In this document: positions 16,331 through 24,046 of the stretch, piece after piece
Position numbering within the stretch: the stretch's first letter is position 1
How the letters are laid out: every line of letters starts with the position of its first letter
Origin: Oscillospiraceae bacterium
GTDB taxonomy: Bacteria > Bacillota > Clostridia > Oscillospirales > Acutalibacteraceae
NCBI GenBank assembly: GCA_902774035.1
Contig: CACYHA010000021.1
Coordinates: forward strand, 1-36,631
DNA length: 36,631 nt
Direction of reading: 5' to 3'
Notes under the pieces: generated by a model
What the model saw: the letters and a program-made list of their open reading frames with translations, nothing else
What the model was told of the DNA's origin: nothing
The model's database searches: none
Made by a program: the position numbers and the translations under genes

Positions 16331-16675
16331 ATGCATGAGATGGGGATCGTGCTGCACCTTGCAAAAACGCTGGACGAGACCGCCGAACAGGAGAAACTGA
16401 CAAAGATCGGCCGGGTCGTTCTGCAGGTGGGCGAGGTGTCCGGCATCATGACGGATCTGTTCACCGACGCGTGGAACTATTTCAAAGGTCGTCACCCGGT
16501 GCTCAGCGAGAGCGAGCTGGTGCTGGAGACCATTCCCGCCGTGACCTGGTGCGACAACTGCAAGCGTACGTATGAAACCGTGAAATACGGCAAGGAGTGC
16601 CCGCATTGCGGCAGCGCAGAGACCTGGCTGCTCAAGGGCAACGAATGCATCATCAAAGAGATCGAGGCCGAATAG
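16331..16675 (+). CDS. hypA: HypA-like nickel metallochaperone
   Basis: 114 residues, the usual HypA length. It begins MHE, the N-terminal nickel-binding motif (His2), and has the zinc site Cys74-x2-Cys77 and Cys90-x2-Cys93 (WCDNC...CPHCG). HypA binds Ni(II) and works with HypB in loading hydrogenase or urease. It starts 3 bp after the stop of oxidoreductase paralog B and is last in the operon, before a strong hairpin. HypC, D, E and F, needed for the Fe(CN)2CO part of [NiFe]-hydrogenase, are not in the window, so the client protein is unknown. Confidence 0.9.
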   Translation: MHEMGIVLHLAKTLDETAEQEKLTKIGRVVLQVGEVSGIMTDLFTDAWNYFKGRHPVLSESELVLETIPAVTWCDNCKRTYETVKYGKECPHCGSAETWLLKGNECIIKEIEAE

Positions 16676-16698
16676 AACGCGCCTTGCTGCTTAACGGA

Positions 16699-16738
16699 CA
16701 GCCGCCCCGCCGCGCAAAAAAACGCTGCGGGGCGGCTG
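16699..16738 (+). terminator. Hairpin terminating the plus-strand ligase-hyp operon
   Basis: CAGCCGCCCCGC (16699-16710) pairs perfectly with GCGGGGCGGCTG (16727-16738), a very stable 12-bp stem 23 bases after the hypA stop. Only CTTTC follows instead of a long T run, so termination may be incomplete. Confidence 0.6.
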
Positions 16739-16841
16739 CTTTCGGCCGGGGAAAAACGCTCGGTTTTCCACACCGGAAACCTCACCGAAATCGTTCAAGA
16801 AATTTTAAGAATTTTTGTCAGAAAAACTTAAGAAAGAGGGC

Positions 16842-16870
16842 TTGATTTTTTTTGAAAACCACCCTATAAT
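16842..16870 (+). promoter_or_regulatory. Sigma-A-type promoter of the SGNH hydrolase operon
   Basis: TTGATT (16842-16847) and TATAAT (16865-16870) with a 17-base spacer, ending 37 bases before the ATG at 16908. The first 14 bases, TTGATTTTTTTTGA, are identical to those of the isomerase-operon promoter. Confidence 0.8.
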
Positions 16871-16907
16871 AGTCTCAGATTTTCAAAGTGGAAACAGGGG
16901 ACGTGCT

Positions 16908-18386
16908 ATGGAAAAACGACAACTTCGATGGATCAGTGGTCTGCTTAGCGTGCTGCTGGTCTTTTTGCTTGCCTTGCCTTCTTTTGCGGCGCAGGAAACG
17001 GATGAAGCCTTGACCGCGGCGGCGCAAACGCAGGAAGAACCGCCGACGGAATCGGAAGCGGAGCCCACGACCGAACCCTCGACCGAACCCGCAACGGAAC
17101 CGGCGCACAAGCATACGTTCGGCGCGTGGACGCTGACGCGCAGGGCAACCAACAAAAAGAACGGCCAGCTCCGGCGCACCTGCAGCGTCTGCGGCGAAGC
17201 GCAGACAAAAGCCATTCCCCGCATCGCGGGCGCAAAGCTCAACCGCACGGAAAAGACCTACAGCGGCAAGCCTCTCACGACGGGCGTGACCGTGACGGAC
17301 CAGGCGGGCAAAAAGCTGCGCGAGGGCAGAGACTACAAGCTGCAGTTCCGAAACAACAAAAACGTCGGCGTTGCCGAGGTCGTCATCACCGGCATCGGAA
17401 ACTACAAATGCCGCGTGACGCGCTCGTTCCGTATCCTGCCCCGAAGCACAAAGTTCACCAAAGCGCTGGCGAGCGTGACCAAGGTGATCCTGCGCTGGAA
17501 GCCGGTGGAAACCCAGGCGGACGGCTACCAGATTCAATACGGCCCCGACGCGACCTTCAAAACCGGCGCAAAGACTTTGACGGTCAAGGGTGCGTCGACC
17601 GCGTATCAGGTGCTTTCCGGTCTGCGGCGAAACGCTGTCTGCGCGGTACGTATCCGCACGCTGCGCACGGTGAACGGGCGCACCTTCGCTTCCGGATGGT
17701 CCCCGGCAAAGACGCTGACCACCATGACGGCGGGCGCGCATACGATCGACGGCCAGCTTCCGAAAAGCGCGCGCGTGAAGTCCGCTTATTTTGACGACGC
17801 GGTCTTTGTGGGCGACTCCATCAGCGAGGGCCTGAAATTTTATGAGGCGGCGAACGACAAGCTGGGCAAGGCGCAGTTTTTGACAGCCGTCAGCCTGAGC
17901 GCCACCAACGCGCTTTGGAACGTCTCCGACCGCTCAAAGCATCCGCGGCTGAACGGGCAGAAAATGAAGCTCGAGCAGTCCGTGCCGCTGACCGGGGCAA
18001 AGAAGGTCTATATCATGCTCGGCATGAACGACATCACCTCCGTCGGTGTGGACCGGTCGGCCGCAAACTTCGAAACCCTGTGCGGCAAGATCCTCGCCGC
18101 CGCGCCGAATGCGCAGCTCTATGTGCAGTCCGTCACCCCGCGCGCCAATGTGCAGGCCGCCGACATCGGCGTGCTCAACAACGCCTCCATCACGCGCTAC
18201 AACCAAAAGCTCGCCGCGCTGTGCCTGAAACACGGCTGGTACTTCGTCAATGTGGCGGAGGACCTGTTCGACAGCAGCGGCTATCTCAAGACCGCCTACT
18301 GCAGCGACCCGAACGGCATGGGGATGCATTTCACCTTTTCCGGCTGCGCCGCGTGGGTAGACTATCTCTATACGCACACGGCCTGA
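16908..18386 (+). CDS. Secreted SGNH/GDSL-type hydrolase with N-terminal Ig/FN3-like region
   Basis: 492 residues from the ATG at 16908 (AGGGGAC upstream); the frame is open further 5' but that part overlaps the promoter. Residues 1-27 are a signal peptide ending SFAA. A Glu/Pro/Thr linker (about 40-66) precedes a Cys-x2-Cys segment (CSVCGEA) and beta-rich repeats, one resembling FN3 (WKPVETQADGYQIQYG). The C-terminal 200 residues are an SGNH hydrolase: FVGDSISEG (nucleophile Ser), MLGMND (Asn block) and SDPNGMGMHF (candidate Asp and His). Such enzymes deacylate surface glycans or esters. The catalytic half is closely related to the next gene, and the block also has O-acyltransferase genes, suggesting control of polymer acetylation. 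Confidence 0.8.
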   Translation: MEKRQLRWISGLLSVLLVFLLALPSFAAQETDEALTAAAQTQEEPPTESEAEPTTEPSTEPATEPAHKHTFGAWTLTRRATNKKNGQLRRTCSVCGEAQTKAIPRIAGAKLNRTEKTYSGKPLTTGVTVTDQAGKKLREGRDYKLQFRNNKNVGVAEVVITGIGNYKCRVTRSFRILPRSTKFTKALASVTKVILRWKPVETQADGYQIQYGPDATFKTGAKTLTVKGASTAYQVLSGLRRNAVCAVRIRTLRTVNGRTFASGWSPAKTLTTMTAGAHTIDGQLPKSARVKSAYFDDAVFVGDSISEGLKFYEAANDKLGKAQFLTAVSLSATNALWNVSDRSKHPRLNGQKMKLEQSVPLTGAKKVYIMLGMNDITSVGVDRSAANFETLCGKILAAAPNAQLYVQSVTPRANVQAADIGVLNNASITRYNQKLAALCLKHGWYFVNVAEDLFDSSGYLKTAYCSDPNGMGMHFTFSGCAAWVDYLYTHTA

Positions 18387-18417
18387 GCCGATCTCCATAG
18401 AAAGAAGGAAGTTTCAC

Positions 18418-19176
18418 TTGAAAAAAAGAATCATTGCGCTGGCAGCCCTGCTTTGCCTGCTGCTTTCTCTGTGTGCCTGCAAAAAAGACGCCGAAGAGCC
18501 TGTGACCGAACCCACCGAGGAACCGACCACGATGAGCGCCGTTGTGCCGTTGAGCGAACGTGCTGCGCCGGCCTATTTTGACGACGCGCTCTTCATCGGC
18601 GATTCCATCAGCGAAGGCCTTGCCACCTTTGAGGCGGCAAAGGACGTTTTGGGCGCGGCGCAGTTTTTGACCTCGGTCAGTCTGAGCGCCACGAACGCCC
18701 TCTGGGACGTTTCCGCCCGCTCGGTGCATCCGCGTTTTCAGGGCGAAAAGCGGAAGCTGGAGGACGCGGTGCCCCTGTCCGGCGCAAAAAAAGTTTACCT
18801 CATGCTCGGCATGAACGACATCATCGCCGTGGGCGTGGAACGCGCGGCGGAAAAATTTGAGATCCTTTGCGGAAAGATCCTGGAAAACGCCCCTGACGTG
18901 GAGCTGATCGTGCAGTCCGTGACGCCGCTTGCCGGCGAGGGAAAGACCAGCGGTGAGCACACGCTGAACAACACGACGGTCAACGAATACAACGGCCTGC
19001 TGGAAAAGCTTTGTCTGGAGAACGGCTGGCATTATCTCAACGTCGCCGAGGCTCTGCGCGGCCCGGACGGCCGTCTGCAGCGCGACTTTTGCAGCGATCC
19101 GGACGGCATGGGTATGCACCTGACGTTCACCGGCTGCGAAGCCTGGGTCGATTATCTTTACACCCACACCGTTTGA
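18418..19176 (+). CDS. SGNH/GDSL-type hydrolase lipoprotein
   Basis: 252 residues, starting at TTG 18418 with AGAAGGAAG upstream. The signal peptide ends in a lipobox, SLCAC, with Cys21 as the predicted lipidated residue. After a short Pro/Thr/Glu linker comes an SGNH domain with FIGDSISEG, MLGMNDI and SDPDGMGMHL, sharing most residues with the C-terminal domain of the upstream gene, for example SLSATNALW and GCEAWVDYLYTHT. This is a tandem duplication in which one copy is a secreted multidomain protein and the other a minimal membrane-anchored lipoprotein. Likely removes acyl groups from an extracellular polymer. 13 bp separate it from the next lipoprotein gene. Confidence 0.8.
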   Translation: MKKRIIALAALLCLLLSLCACKKDAEEPVTEPTEEPTTMSAVVPLSERAAPAYFDDALFIGDSISEGLATFEAAKDVLGAAQFLTSVSLSATNALWDVSARSVHPRFQGEKRKLEDAVPLSGAKKVYLMLGMNDIIAVGVERAAEKFEILCGKILENAPDVELIVQSVTPLAGEGKTSGEHTLNNTTVNEYNGLLEKLCLENGWHYLNVAEALRGPDGRLQRDFCSDPDGMGMHLTFTGCEAWVDYLYTHTV

Positions 19177-19189
19177 GGAGGCGCTTTCC

Positions 19190-19933
19190 ATGAAAAAAAG
19201 ACTGTTTGCAGCTTTGCTGCTTTGCTGCGCGGTGCTGAGCCTTTGCGCCTGCAAGGGGAAGGACACCACCGACACCACGGCCGCTTCGACCGCATTGCCG
19301 GTCTCCGCTTCCACGGAGCTGACCGCGGAGCCGACGACTGAAGCGCCGACAACGACCGCGCCGACAACGGCCAAGCCGACCACGACTGCGGCGCCGACCA
19401 CAACGGCGAAACCGACCACAACGGCGAAACCGACCACCACGGCCGCGCCGACGACCACAAAGCCGACCACGACTGCCGCGCCGACAACGGCCAAGCCGAC
19501 CACAACGGCGAAGCCGACGACGACTGCCGCGCCGACCACCGTCAAAAGCGTCGATCTCGCTGCGCTGAGCAACCGGATCATCGCGGGCAACGGCATCCAG
19601 GGCGCCATGTCGCTGGACAAAAGCCAGTTGACCAATCTTTACGGCATTGCCCAGAGCGACATCGCCTCATCGGGCTGCTTTGTGACCATGGCCGGTTCCT
19701 TCCCGGACGAGGCGATCATGATCGAGGCGAAGGACGCTGCGGCAAAGAACCGCATCGTTTCCGCGCTGAACACCCGTTTGAACGATGTGATGGTACAGGC
19801 GCAGAACTATGATCCCGAAGACTATGACCTTGCCCGCCAGTGCAAGGTCATCACCTCCGGCAACTATGTGGCGCTGTTCATTTCGCCGTCCCACGCCGCC
19901 ATGGAATCCGCGTTCCGCGCCGCGGTCGGCTGA
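19190..19933 (+). CDS. DUF4358-type lipoprotein with Thr/Pro/Ala/Lys repeat linker
   Basis: 247 residues. Signal peptide with lipobox SLCAC (Cys21). Residues 47-119 are a low-complexity spacer of PTTTAK, PTTTAA and PTTTK units that would extend the domain from the membrane and could be O-glycosylated. The C-terminal part, about 120-247, matches what I know of DUF4358 (IMIEAKDAAAKNRIVSALNTR and surrounding pattern), a domain often found beside MBOAT and DHHW genes in Firmicutes. Biochemical role unknown. GAGGAGG precedes the ATG. A strong terminator follows, closing this three-gene unit before the MBOAT gene. Confidence 0.75.
   Translation: MKKRLFAALLLCCAVLSLCACKGKDTTDTTAASTALPVSASTELTAEPTTEAPTTTAPTTAKPTTTAAPTTTAKPTTTAKPTTTAAPTTTKPTTTAAPTTAKPTTTAKPTTTAAPTTVKSVDLAALSNRIIAGNGIQGAMSLDKSQLTNLYGIAQSDIASSGCFVTMAGSFPDEAIMIEAKDAAAKNRIVSALNTRLNDVMVQAQNYDPEDYDLARQCKVITSGNYVALFISPSHAAMESAFRAAVG
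19328..19546 (+). repeat. Coding repeat for the Thr/Pro-rich linker
   Basis: About eleven imperfect 15-18-bp units with the pattern CCGACCACGACG plus GCG or AAG codons encode PTTTAA and PTTTAK. Units such as CCGACCACAACGGCGAA recur nearly exactly, so copy-number slippage between strains is likely. Confidence 0.8.
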
Positions 19934-19949
19934 GACTGAAAAAGACAGA

Positions 19950-20008
19950 GGGGATGCGGTCTTGGGGCGCTTTCCGTAAGGAGCCCCTTGGTTGCATCCC
20001 CCTTTTTT
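19950..20008 (+). terminator. Strong intrinsic terminator before the MBOAT gene
   Basis: GGGGATGC (19950-19957) pairs with GCATCCCC (19994-20001), a second inner stem (TTGGGGC with GCCCC) lies inside, and TTTTTT follows at 20003-20008. The MBOAT ribosome site starts at 20009, so this hairpin could also act as an attenuator for that gene. Confidence 0.8.
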
Positions 20009-20022
20009 GAGGTATAAAAAAG

Positions 20023-21420
20023 TTGGTTTTTTCAAGTTTACCGTTTCTGTTTTTCTTTTTGCCGGCAACGCTGATTCTCTATTTTGCCGTGCCGGACAAG
20101 GCAAAGAACGCCGTGCTGCTGGTCATGAGCCTGCTGTTTTACGGCTATGGCGAGCCGATCTATATCCTGCTGATGCTCGCGTCCATTCTGCTCAACTACG
20201 CCGCCGGGCGGCTGCTGGGCGTTTTTGACGCGCACGAAAAGCGGCGCAGGGCGGTGCTTGCGCTGTGTGTGGCCGCCAACCTCCTGCTGCTGGGCTTTTT
20301 CAAGTATGCGGGCCTTTTTGTTTCCACGGTGAAGCTGCTGCCGGCCTTTTCATTTTTGCCGGATCCGCAGATCGCGCTGCCCATCGGCATCTCATTTTAT
20401 ACCTTCCAGAGCATGTCCTATGTGATCGACACCTACCGCCGCAACTGTGCGCCGCAAAAGAATCTGATCACCTTCGGCACCTATGTTGCGCTGTTCCCCC
20501 AGCTCATCGCCGGCCCCATTGTGCGCTATGTAGATGTGGAAAAGCAGCTTCAGCGCCGCACCCATTCCTGGGAGAAGACGACGAACGGCGTGCGCCTGTT
20601 TTTGTTCGGCCTTTGCAAAAAGGTTTTGCTGGCCAACGCCCTCGGCGCCGTCTGGGAGCAGTGCAAGGCCGCGCCGGGAGAGAACACGACTCTTGCCGCC
20701 TGGGTGGGCATCTTCGCCTTCACCTTCCAGATCTTCTTTGATTTTTCCGGCTATTCCGATATGGCCGTCGGTCTCGGCAAGATCTTCGGCTTCGAGTTTG
20801 TGCGCAACTTCAATTACCCCTACACGGCGGACAGCATCACCGATTTCTGGCGCCGGTGGCACATCTCCCTTGGCACCTGGTTCCGGGAATACGTCTACAT
20901 CCCCCTCGGCGGCAACCGCAAGGGCAGAGCGCGGCAGTGTCTGAACATCTTCATCGTCTGGGCGCTGACCGGCATCTGGCACGGCGCGAGCTGGAACTTC
21001 CTGCTTTGGGGTCTCTATTTCGGCGTGCTGCTGACGGTCGAAAAATTCGGCCTGCTGGCAAGACTGAAAAAAGCGCCCCGCGCGCTTGCGCATCTATACA
21101 CCCTGTTCTTTGTGGTGCTCGGCTGGGTGATCTTCGATTTTACCTCCGTCGGCGACATGGGCGCTTACTTCGTTTCCCTGTTCACGGCAGGGAACGGGCT
21201 GGTCTCCGGCGATGCGCTGGCGCTGCTGATGACGCACCTGCCGCTGCTTGCGGTCTCGGCGCTCTTTTCCGTTCCGACGGCCCGCGCCGCGTTCGGCCGC
21301 CTGCACGGCAGACGCGGCTGGCGCTTTCTGGAACCGGTGCTCGGCGTTGCCGCCTTCGTTCTCTGTGTGGCCTCGCTCGTCAGTTCGACCTACAACCCGT
21401 TTTTGTATTTCAGATTTTAG
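20023..21420 (+). CDS. MBOAT O-acyltransferase (AlgI family)
   Basis: 465 residues starting at TTG 20023; the opening MVFSSLPFLFFFLP is the standard start of AlgI-like proteins, which supports the unusual codon, with GAGGT upstream. Many membrane helices. MBOAT signatures: GISFYTFQSMSYVID (about 125), FDFSGYSDMAVG (about 240), DFWRRWHISLGTWFREYVYIPLGGN split across 270-300, and GIWHGASWNF with the catalytic His. AlgI passes acyl groups from the cytoplasmic side to a periplasmic or extracellular acceptor, commonly acetylating a polysaccharide. It pairs with the DHHW protein 12 bp downstream, as AlgI does with AlgJ/AlgX. Confidence 0.92.
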   Translation: MVFSSLPFLFFFLPATLILYFAVPDKAKNAVLLVMSLLFYGYGEPIYILLMLASILLNYAAGRLLGVFDAHEKRRRAVLALCVAANLLLLGFFKYAGLFVSTVKLLPAFSFLPDPQIALPIGISFYTFQSMSYVIDTYRRNCAPQKNLITFGTYVALFPQLIAGPIVRYVDVEKQLQRRTHSWEKTTNGVRLFLFGLCKKVLLANALGAVWEQCKAAPGENTTLAAWVGIFAFTFQIFFDFSGYSDMAVGLGKIFGFEFVRNFNYPYTADSITDFWRRWHISLGTWFREYVYIPLGGNRKGRARQCLNIFIVWALTGIWHGASWNFLLWGLYFGVLLTVEKFGLLARLKKAPRALAHLYTLFFVVLGWVIFDFTSVGDMGAYFVSLFTAGNGLVSGDALALLMTHLPLLAVSALFSVPTARAAFGRLHGRRGWRFLEPVLGVAAFVLCVASLVSSTYNPFLYFRF

Positions 21421-21432
21421 GAGGTGCGCCCC

Positions 21433-22560
21433 ATGCAAAAAAAGAAACGCGCCCGGGCGCTGCCTTTGTGCTTCTTTCTGATGATCGCGGCGCTGACCGC
21501 CGCCTTCTTCCTGCTGCCGAAGCAGTCCTTCGCCGAAAACGAAAAGCGTGTGCTCGCCGAGCCGCCGCAGTGGTCGTGGCGTGCGCTGCTGGACGGTTCG
21601 CTGACCGAGCAGGCGCAGACCTACATCGCCGACCATTTCCCGCTGCGGGAGGCGTTTGTCGGTTTGGATTCCTACGCGCAGCAGCTCTTTGGCCGGAACG
21701 GAGACAGCGGCGTTTACCGCGGTAAAAACGGCTTTCTCTTTGCCGCGCAGGGAGAGGTCAGCACCCGAAAGACTGCGGAAAACGTTCGGAAGATCCGCGA
21801 TTTTGCCGCGCGGAACGGCCTTGCCGCGACATGGATGCTTGTGCCCTGTTCCGGTTACACCCTCGGCGACTGCCTGCCGCGCTTTCACAAAACCTACCGC
21901 GACGGCGAGATCCTTGACGCGGCGAAGGATGCCGCGGAAGGCGACACGTTCCTCGATGTGCGCGACGCTTTTGCCGTACCGGATCAGACGCAGCTTTATT
22001 ACAAAACCGACCACCATCTGACGTCAAAGGGCAGCCTTGCGCTCTATGAGGCCTACTGCGCCGCCGAAGGGCTGCAGACGCAGACCTTCACGCTGACGCA
22101 GACGAGCGACGGCTTTTACGGCACGGCCTATTCCAAAAGCGGCCTGTGGCTGACAAAGCCCGACACGGTGGAGCTTTACACCGAGGACGGCGGCGACTAC
22201 ACCGTGACGATCACCGAGGGCGCACAGGAAACGACCTTCAGCTCTCTCTATTTTCCGGAGCATCTGAAGGACAAGGATCAGTACCCGGTTTTTCTCGACG
22301 GCAACCATTCCGTCGTCAAAATCGTCAACAACCGCTGCAAAAACGGAAAGAAGCTGCTGATTCTCAAGGACTCCTTTGCCCATTGCTTTACGACCTTCCT
22401 CGCCGCGAACTACGAGACGATCCTGATGGTCGATCTGCGCTACTGCCGCACACCTCTCACGGCGACGATCGCCGAGGAGGGCATCCGCGATTTGCTGGTG
22501 CTTTACGGCGCGGAAAATCTGGCGACGAGTACGGATATCGCCTGGCTGGCGCTGTTGTAA
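21433..22560 (+). CDS. DHHW/AlgJ-AlgX-like surface protein, partner of MBOAT
   Basis: 375 residues from the ATG at 21433, 7-8 bases after AGGAGG; a GTG 9 bases earlier overlaps that site and is unlikely. One N-terminal membrane anchor (about residues 7-30), then an extracytoplasmic SGNH-like domain. The YYKTDHHLTSKG segment is the DHHW-type signature (Asp-His-His) of AlgJ/AlgX relatives that finish transfer of acetyl groups to exopolysaccharide. KNGFLFAAQGE, LVPCSGYTLGDCLPRF and LLILKDSFAHCFTTFLA are also typical, the last carrying the Ser region. Works with the MBOAT protein in acetylating a secreted or wall polymer; polymer unknown. Confidence 0.85.
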   Translation: MQKKKRARALPLCFFLMIAALTAAFFLLPKQSFAENEKRVLAEPPQWSWRALLDGSLTEQAQTYIADHFPLREAFVGLDSYAQQLFGRNGDSGVYRGKNGFLFAAQGEVSTRKTAENVRKIRDFAARNGLAATWMLVPCSGYTLGDCLPRFHKTYRDGEILDAAKDAAEGDTFLDVRDAFAVPDQTQLYYKTDHHLTSKGSLALYEAYCAAEGLQTQTFTLTQTSDGFYGTAYSKSGLWLTKPDTVELYTEDGGDYTVTITEGAQETTFSSLYFPEHLKDKDQYPVFLDGNHSVVKIVNNRCKNGKKLLILKDSFAHCFTTFLAANYETILMVDLRYCRTPLTATIAEEGIRDLLVLYGAENLATSTDIAWLALL

Positions 22561-22617
22561 ACGGCGCGAGGCGCTGCAGCGGTTAGCTGTCAGCGGATAC
22601 ATAGCAGTCAGAATTAT

Positions 22618-22653
22618 GCCCGACGCGGGATCTGAGCCGCGCCGGGCGCTTTT
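22618..22653. terminator. Terminator between convergent DHHW and alkaline phosphatase genes
   Basis: GCCCGACGCGG (22618-22628) pairs with CCGCGCCGGGC (22637-22647) with one A/C mismatch, followed by GCTTTTC on the plus strand. It lies between two converging genes and may serve both. Confidence 0.65.
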
Positions 22654-22673
22654 CTATTATCTGCAGAGAAAAT

Positions 22674-23924
22674 CTATCTGCTGAAAAAATCTATGATCCA
22701 CTGCCACAGGCGCAGGAAAAAGTCGCGGAGCTTTTCGACGAAGCTTCCGGACGTCTCAGGCTTTACGGGCGTCTCCGGCTCAGCCGGCGGTGCGGCGATC
22801 GTGCCGACAGGGTCTTCGACCGGGAAACGCTCCGTCCAGCCCAGCGTTTTTGCAACGAGGTTCGGTATGTCGCGGTTGTCCATCTCGGCGCCGTCTTCAA
22901 ACAGATCGCTTGCGCCGTAGACAAAAACGGGAACATTGGCGGCGGTGTGAGAGGCGGAATGGAAGGTCATACGGCCGTTTTCTTCCTCAAAGCGCAGATC
23001 GCCGGTTTCGTGGTCGGCGGTGATGAGCACCAGCGTGTGACCGTCCTTTTCGGCAAAGTCTACGGCGGCGCGCACGGCGTTATCGAAGGTTTTGACGGCG
23101 ACGGACGTGTTTTCCACCTTCTCCGGGTAATCCTTCAGGCCGTCTTTGGAGTCGTCGGCGTTCTTGTCGATGTGGGCGCCCTCGACCATCAGGAAAAAGC
23201 CTTTTTTGTTGTTCGTTGTCAGCAGAGAGACCGCCTTTGCGGTCATCTCGGCGAGGGAGGGCGTGTTTTCGGAAAGGCTCAGCTTCCAAAGGCTATGGGT
23301 AAACTGGCCGTAGCTGCGCGTGCCGGGCGTGAGCGCCGCGAGCGCCTTCTGCGTGGCAACATAGCGGAACCCTGCGTCTTCCACAGTCTCCTGCGGCGCG
23401 AGACTTTCGTCGCTGCCCCAGATCAGATCGATGTTGCTCTTCAACTGCTGGGCGACAATGCTCTCGGTGTCGCCCCGGTCAAGGGTATGGACGCTGAAGC
23501 CGGAGGGCGTGGCGCCCGTGGTGAGGTCGGTCGTGACGATGCCGGTCTTCATCCCGTGCAAAACGGCGTTTTCGGTGAGAGAGCGGGGCTGCACGGTTTC
23601 GCGCTGCGCTTCGTCGGGGAAGACGGCAAGCATCCGGTTGTTTGTGCGAACACCGCAGGCGAGCGCGGTTGCGCCGGCGGCGCTGTCGGTCACGTTCTTG
23701 TTTGCCGAACGGGTGCGCGACCAGCCCTGCAGGTCGGGCGCGTCGTCCATGAAGATCTCATAGCCCTGTTCTTCGGCGAGCTTGAGGTGGTTGTAGCCCA
23801 TGCCGTCGCCGATCATGAAAATGACGTTGCGGATCCTGCCGTCCGCCGCGTCGGCAAAGACCGCCGAAGACAGCAGACAGCAAAGGCACAGCAGCAGCGA
23901 AAGCAGCTTTGCGGTTCGTTTCAT
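22674..23924 (-). CDS. Secreted alkaline phosphatase
   Basis: 416 residues with a signal peptide (1-24, ending AVFA). Alkaline phosphatase motifs: FMIGDGMGYNH (Asp40 metal ligand), VTDSAAGATALACG (Ser81 nucleophile; Gly replaces the usual Ser after the Ala pair), LMVEGAHIDKNADD (metal ligands), LVLITADHETG, and SASHTAANVPV (last His ligand). Hydrolyses phosphate monoesters outside the membrane. After the catalytic domain, a Pro/Glu/Thr linker leads to a C-terminal amphipathic tail rich in Phe and Trp (FVEKLRDFFLRLWQW and on), unlike classical PhoA and probably used for surface attachment. GGGAGG precedes the ATG; the promoter is consensus-like. No Pho regulator is visible. Confidence 0.92.
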   Translation of the reverse strand: MKRTAKLLSLLLCLCCLLSSAVFADAADGRIRNVIFMIGDGMGYNHLKLAEEQGYEIFMDDAPDLQGWSRTRSANKNVTDSAAGATALACGVRTNNRMLAVFPDEAQRETVQPRSLTENAVLHGMKTGIVTTDLTTGATPSGFSVHTLDRGDTESIVAQQLKSNIDLIWGSDESLAPQETVEDAGFRYVATQKALAALTPGTRSYGQFTHSLWKLSLSENTPSLAEMTAKAVSLLTTNNKKGFFLMVEGAHIDKNADDSKDGLKDYPEKVENTSVAVKTFDNAVRAAVDFAEKDGHTLVLITADHETGDLRFEEENGRMTFHSASHTAANVPVFVYGASDLFEDGAEMDNRDIPNLVAKTLGWTERFPVEDPVGTIAAPPAEPETPVKPETSGSFVEKLRDFFLRLWQWIIDFFSR

Positions 23925-23969
23925 AAAAGAGACCTCCCATGTGCAGTCTTTTCTATATTATTATAGATT

Positions 23970-23997
23970 ATTATAGTCCTTTGCGGCGCAATGTCAA
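23970..23997 (-). promoter_or_regulatory. Promoter of the alkaline phosphatase gene
   Basis: Minus-strand TTGACA (23997-23992) and TATAAT (23975-23970) are both consensus, 16 bases apart. A short dyad, TTGCGCCGCAA, sits in the spacer, and TATAATAAT repeats downstream toward the start codon. The dyad may be an operator but is weak evidence. Confidence 0.75.
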
Positions 23998-24046
23998 GGT
24001 GATTGGTGAATACCTTGACCGCCGCAGAAAAACTTCGGCAAACCCC

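Noticed and set aside
13499-16606. 1035-codon minus-strand open frame opposite oxidoreductase B and hypA
   Set aside because: Same kind of antisense shadow; the plus-strand genes are clear homologs with ribosome sites.
12163-16675. Possibility that hypA/hypB indicate a hydrogenase operon in the window
   Set aside because: No large- or small-subunit hydrogenase motifs and no hypC-F were found; the FAD/Fe-S protein between them has no nickel-site CxxC pairs of hydrogenase type.
19328-19546. CRISPR-like direct repeat array
   Set aside because: Repeats are in frame, encode a Thr/Pro linker and have no unique spacers.
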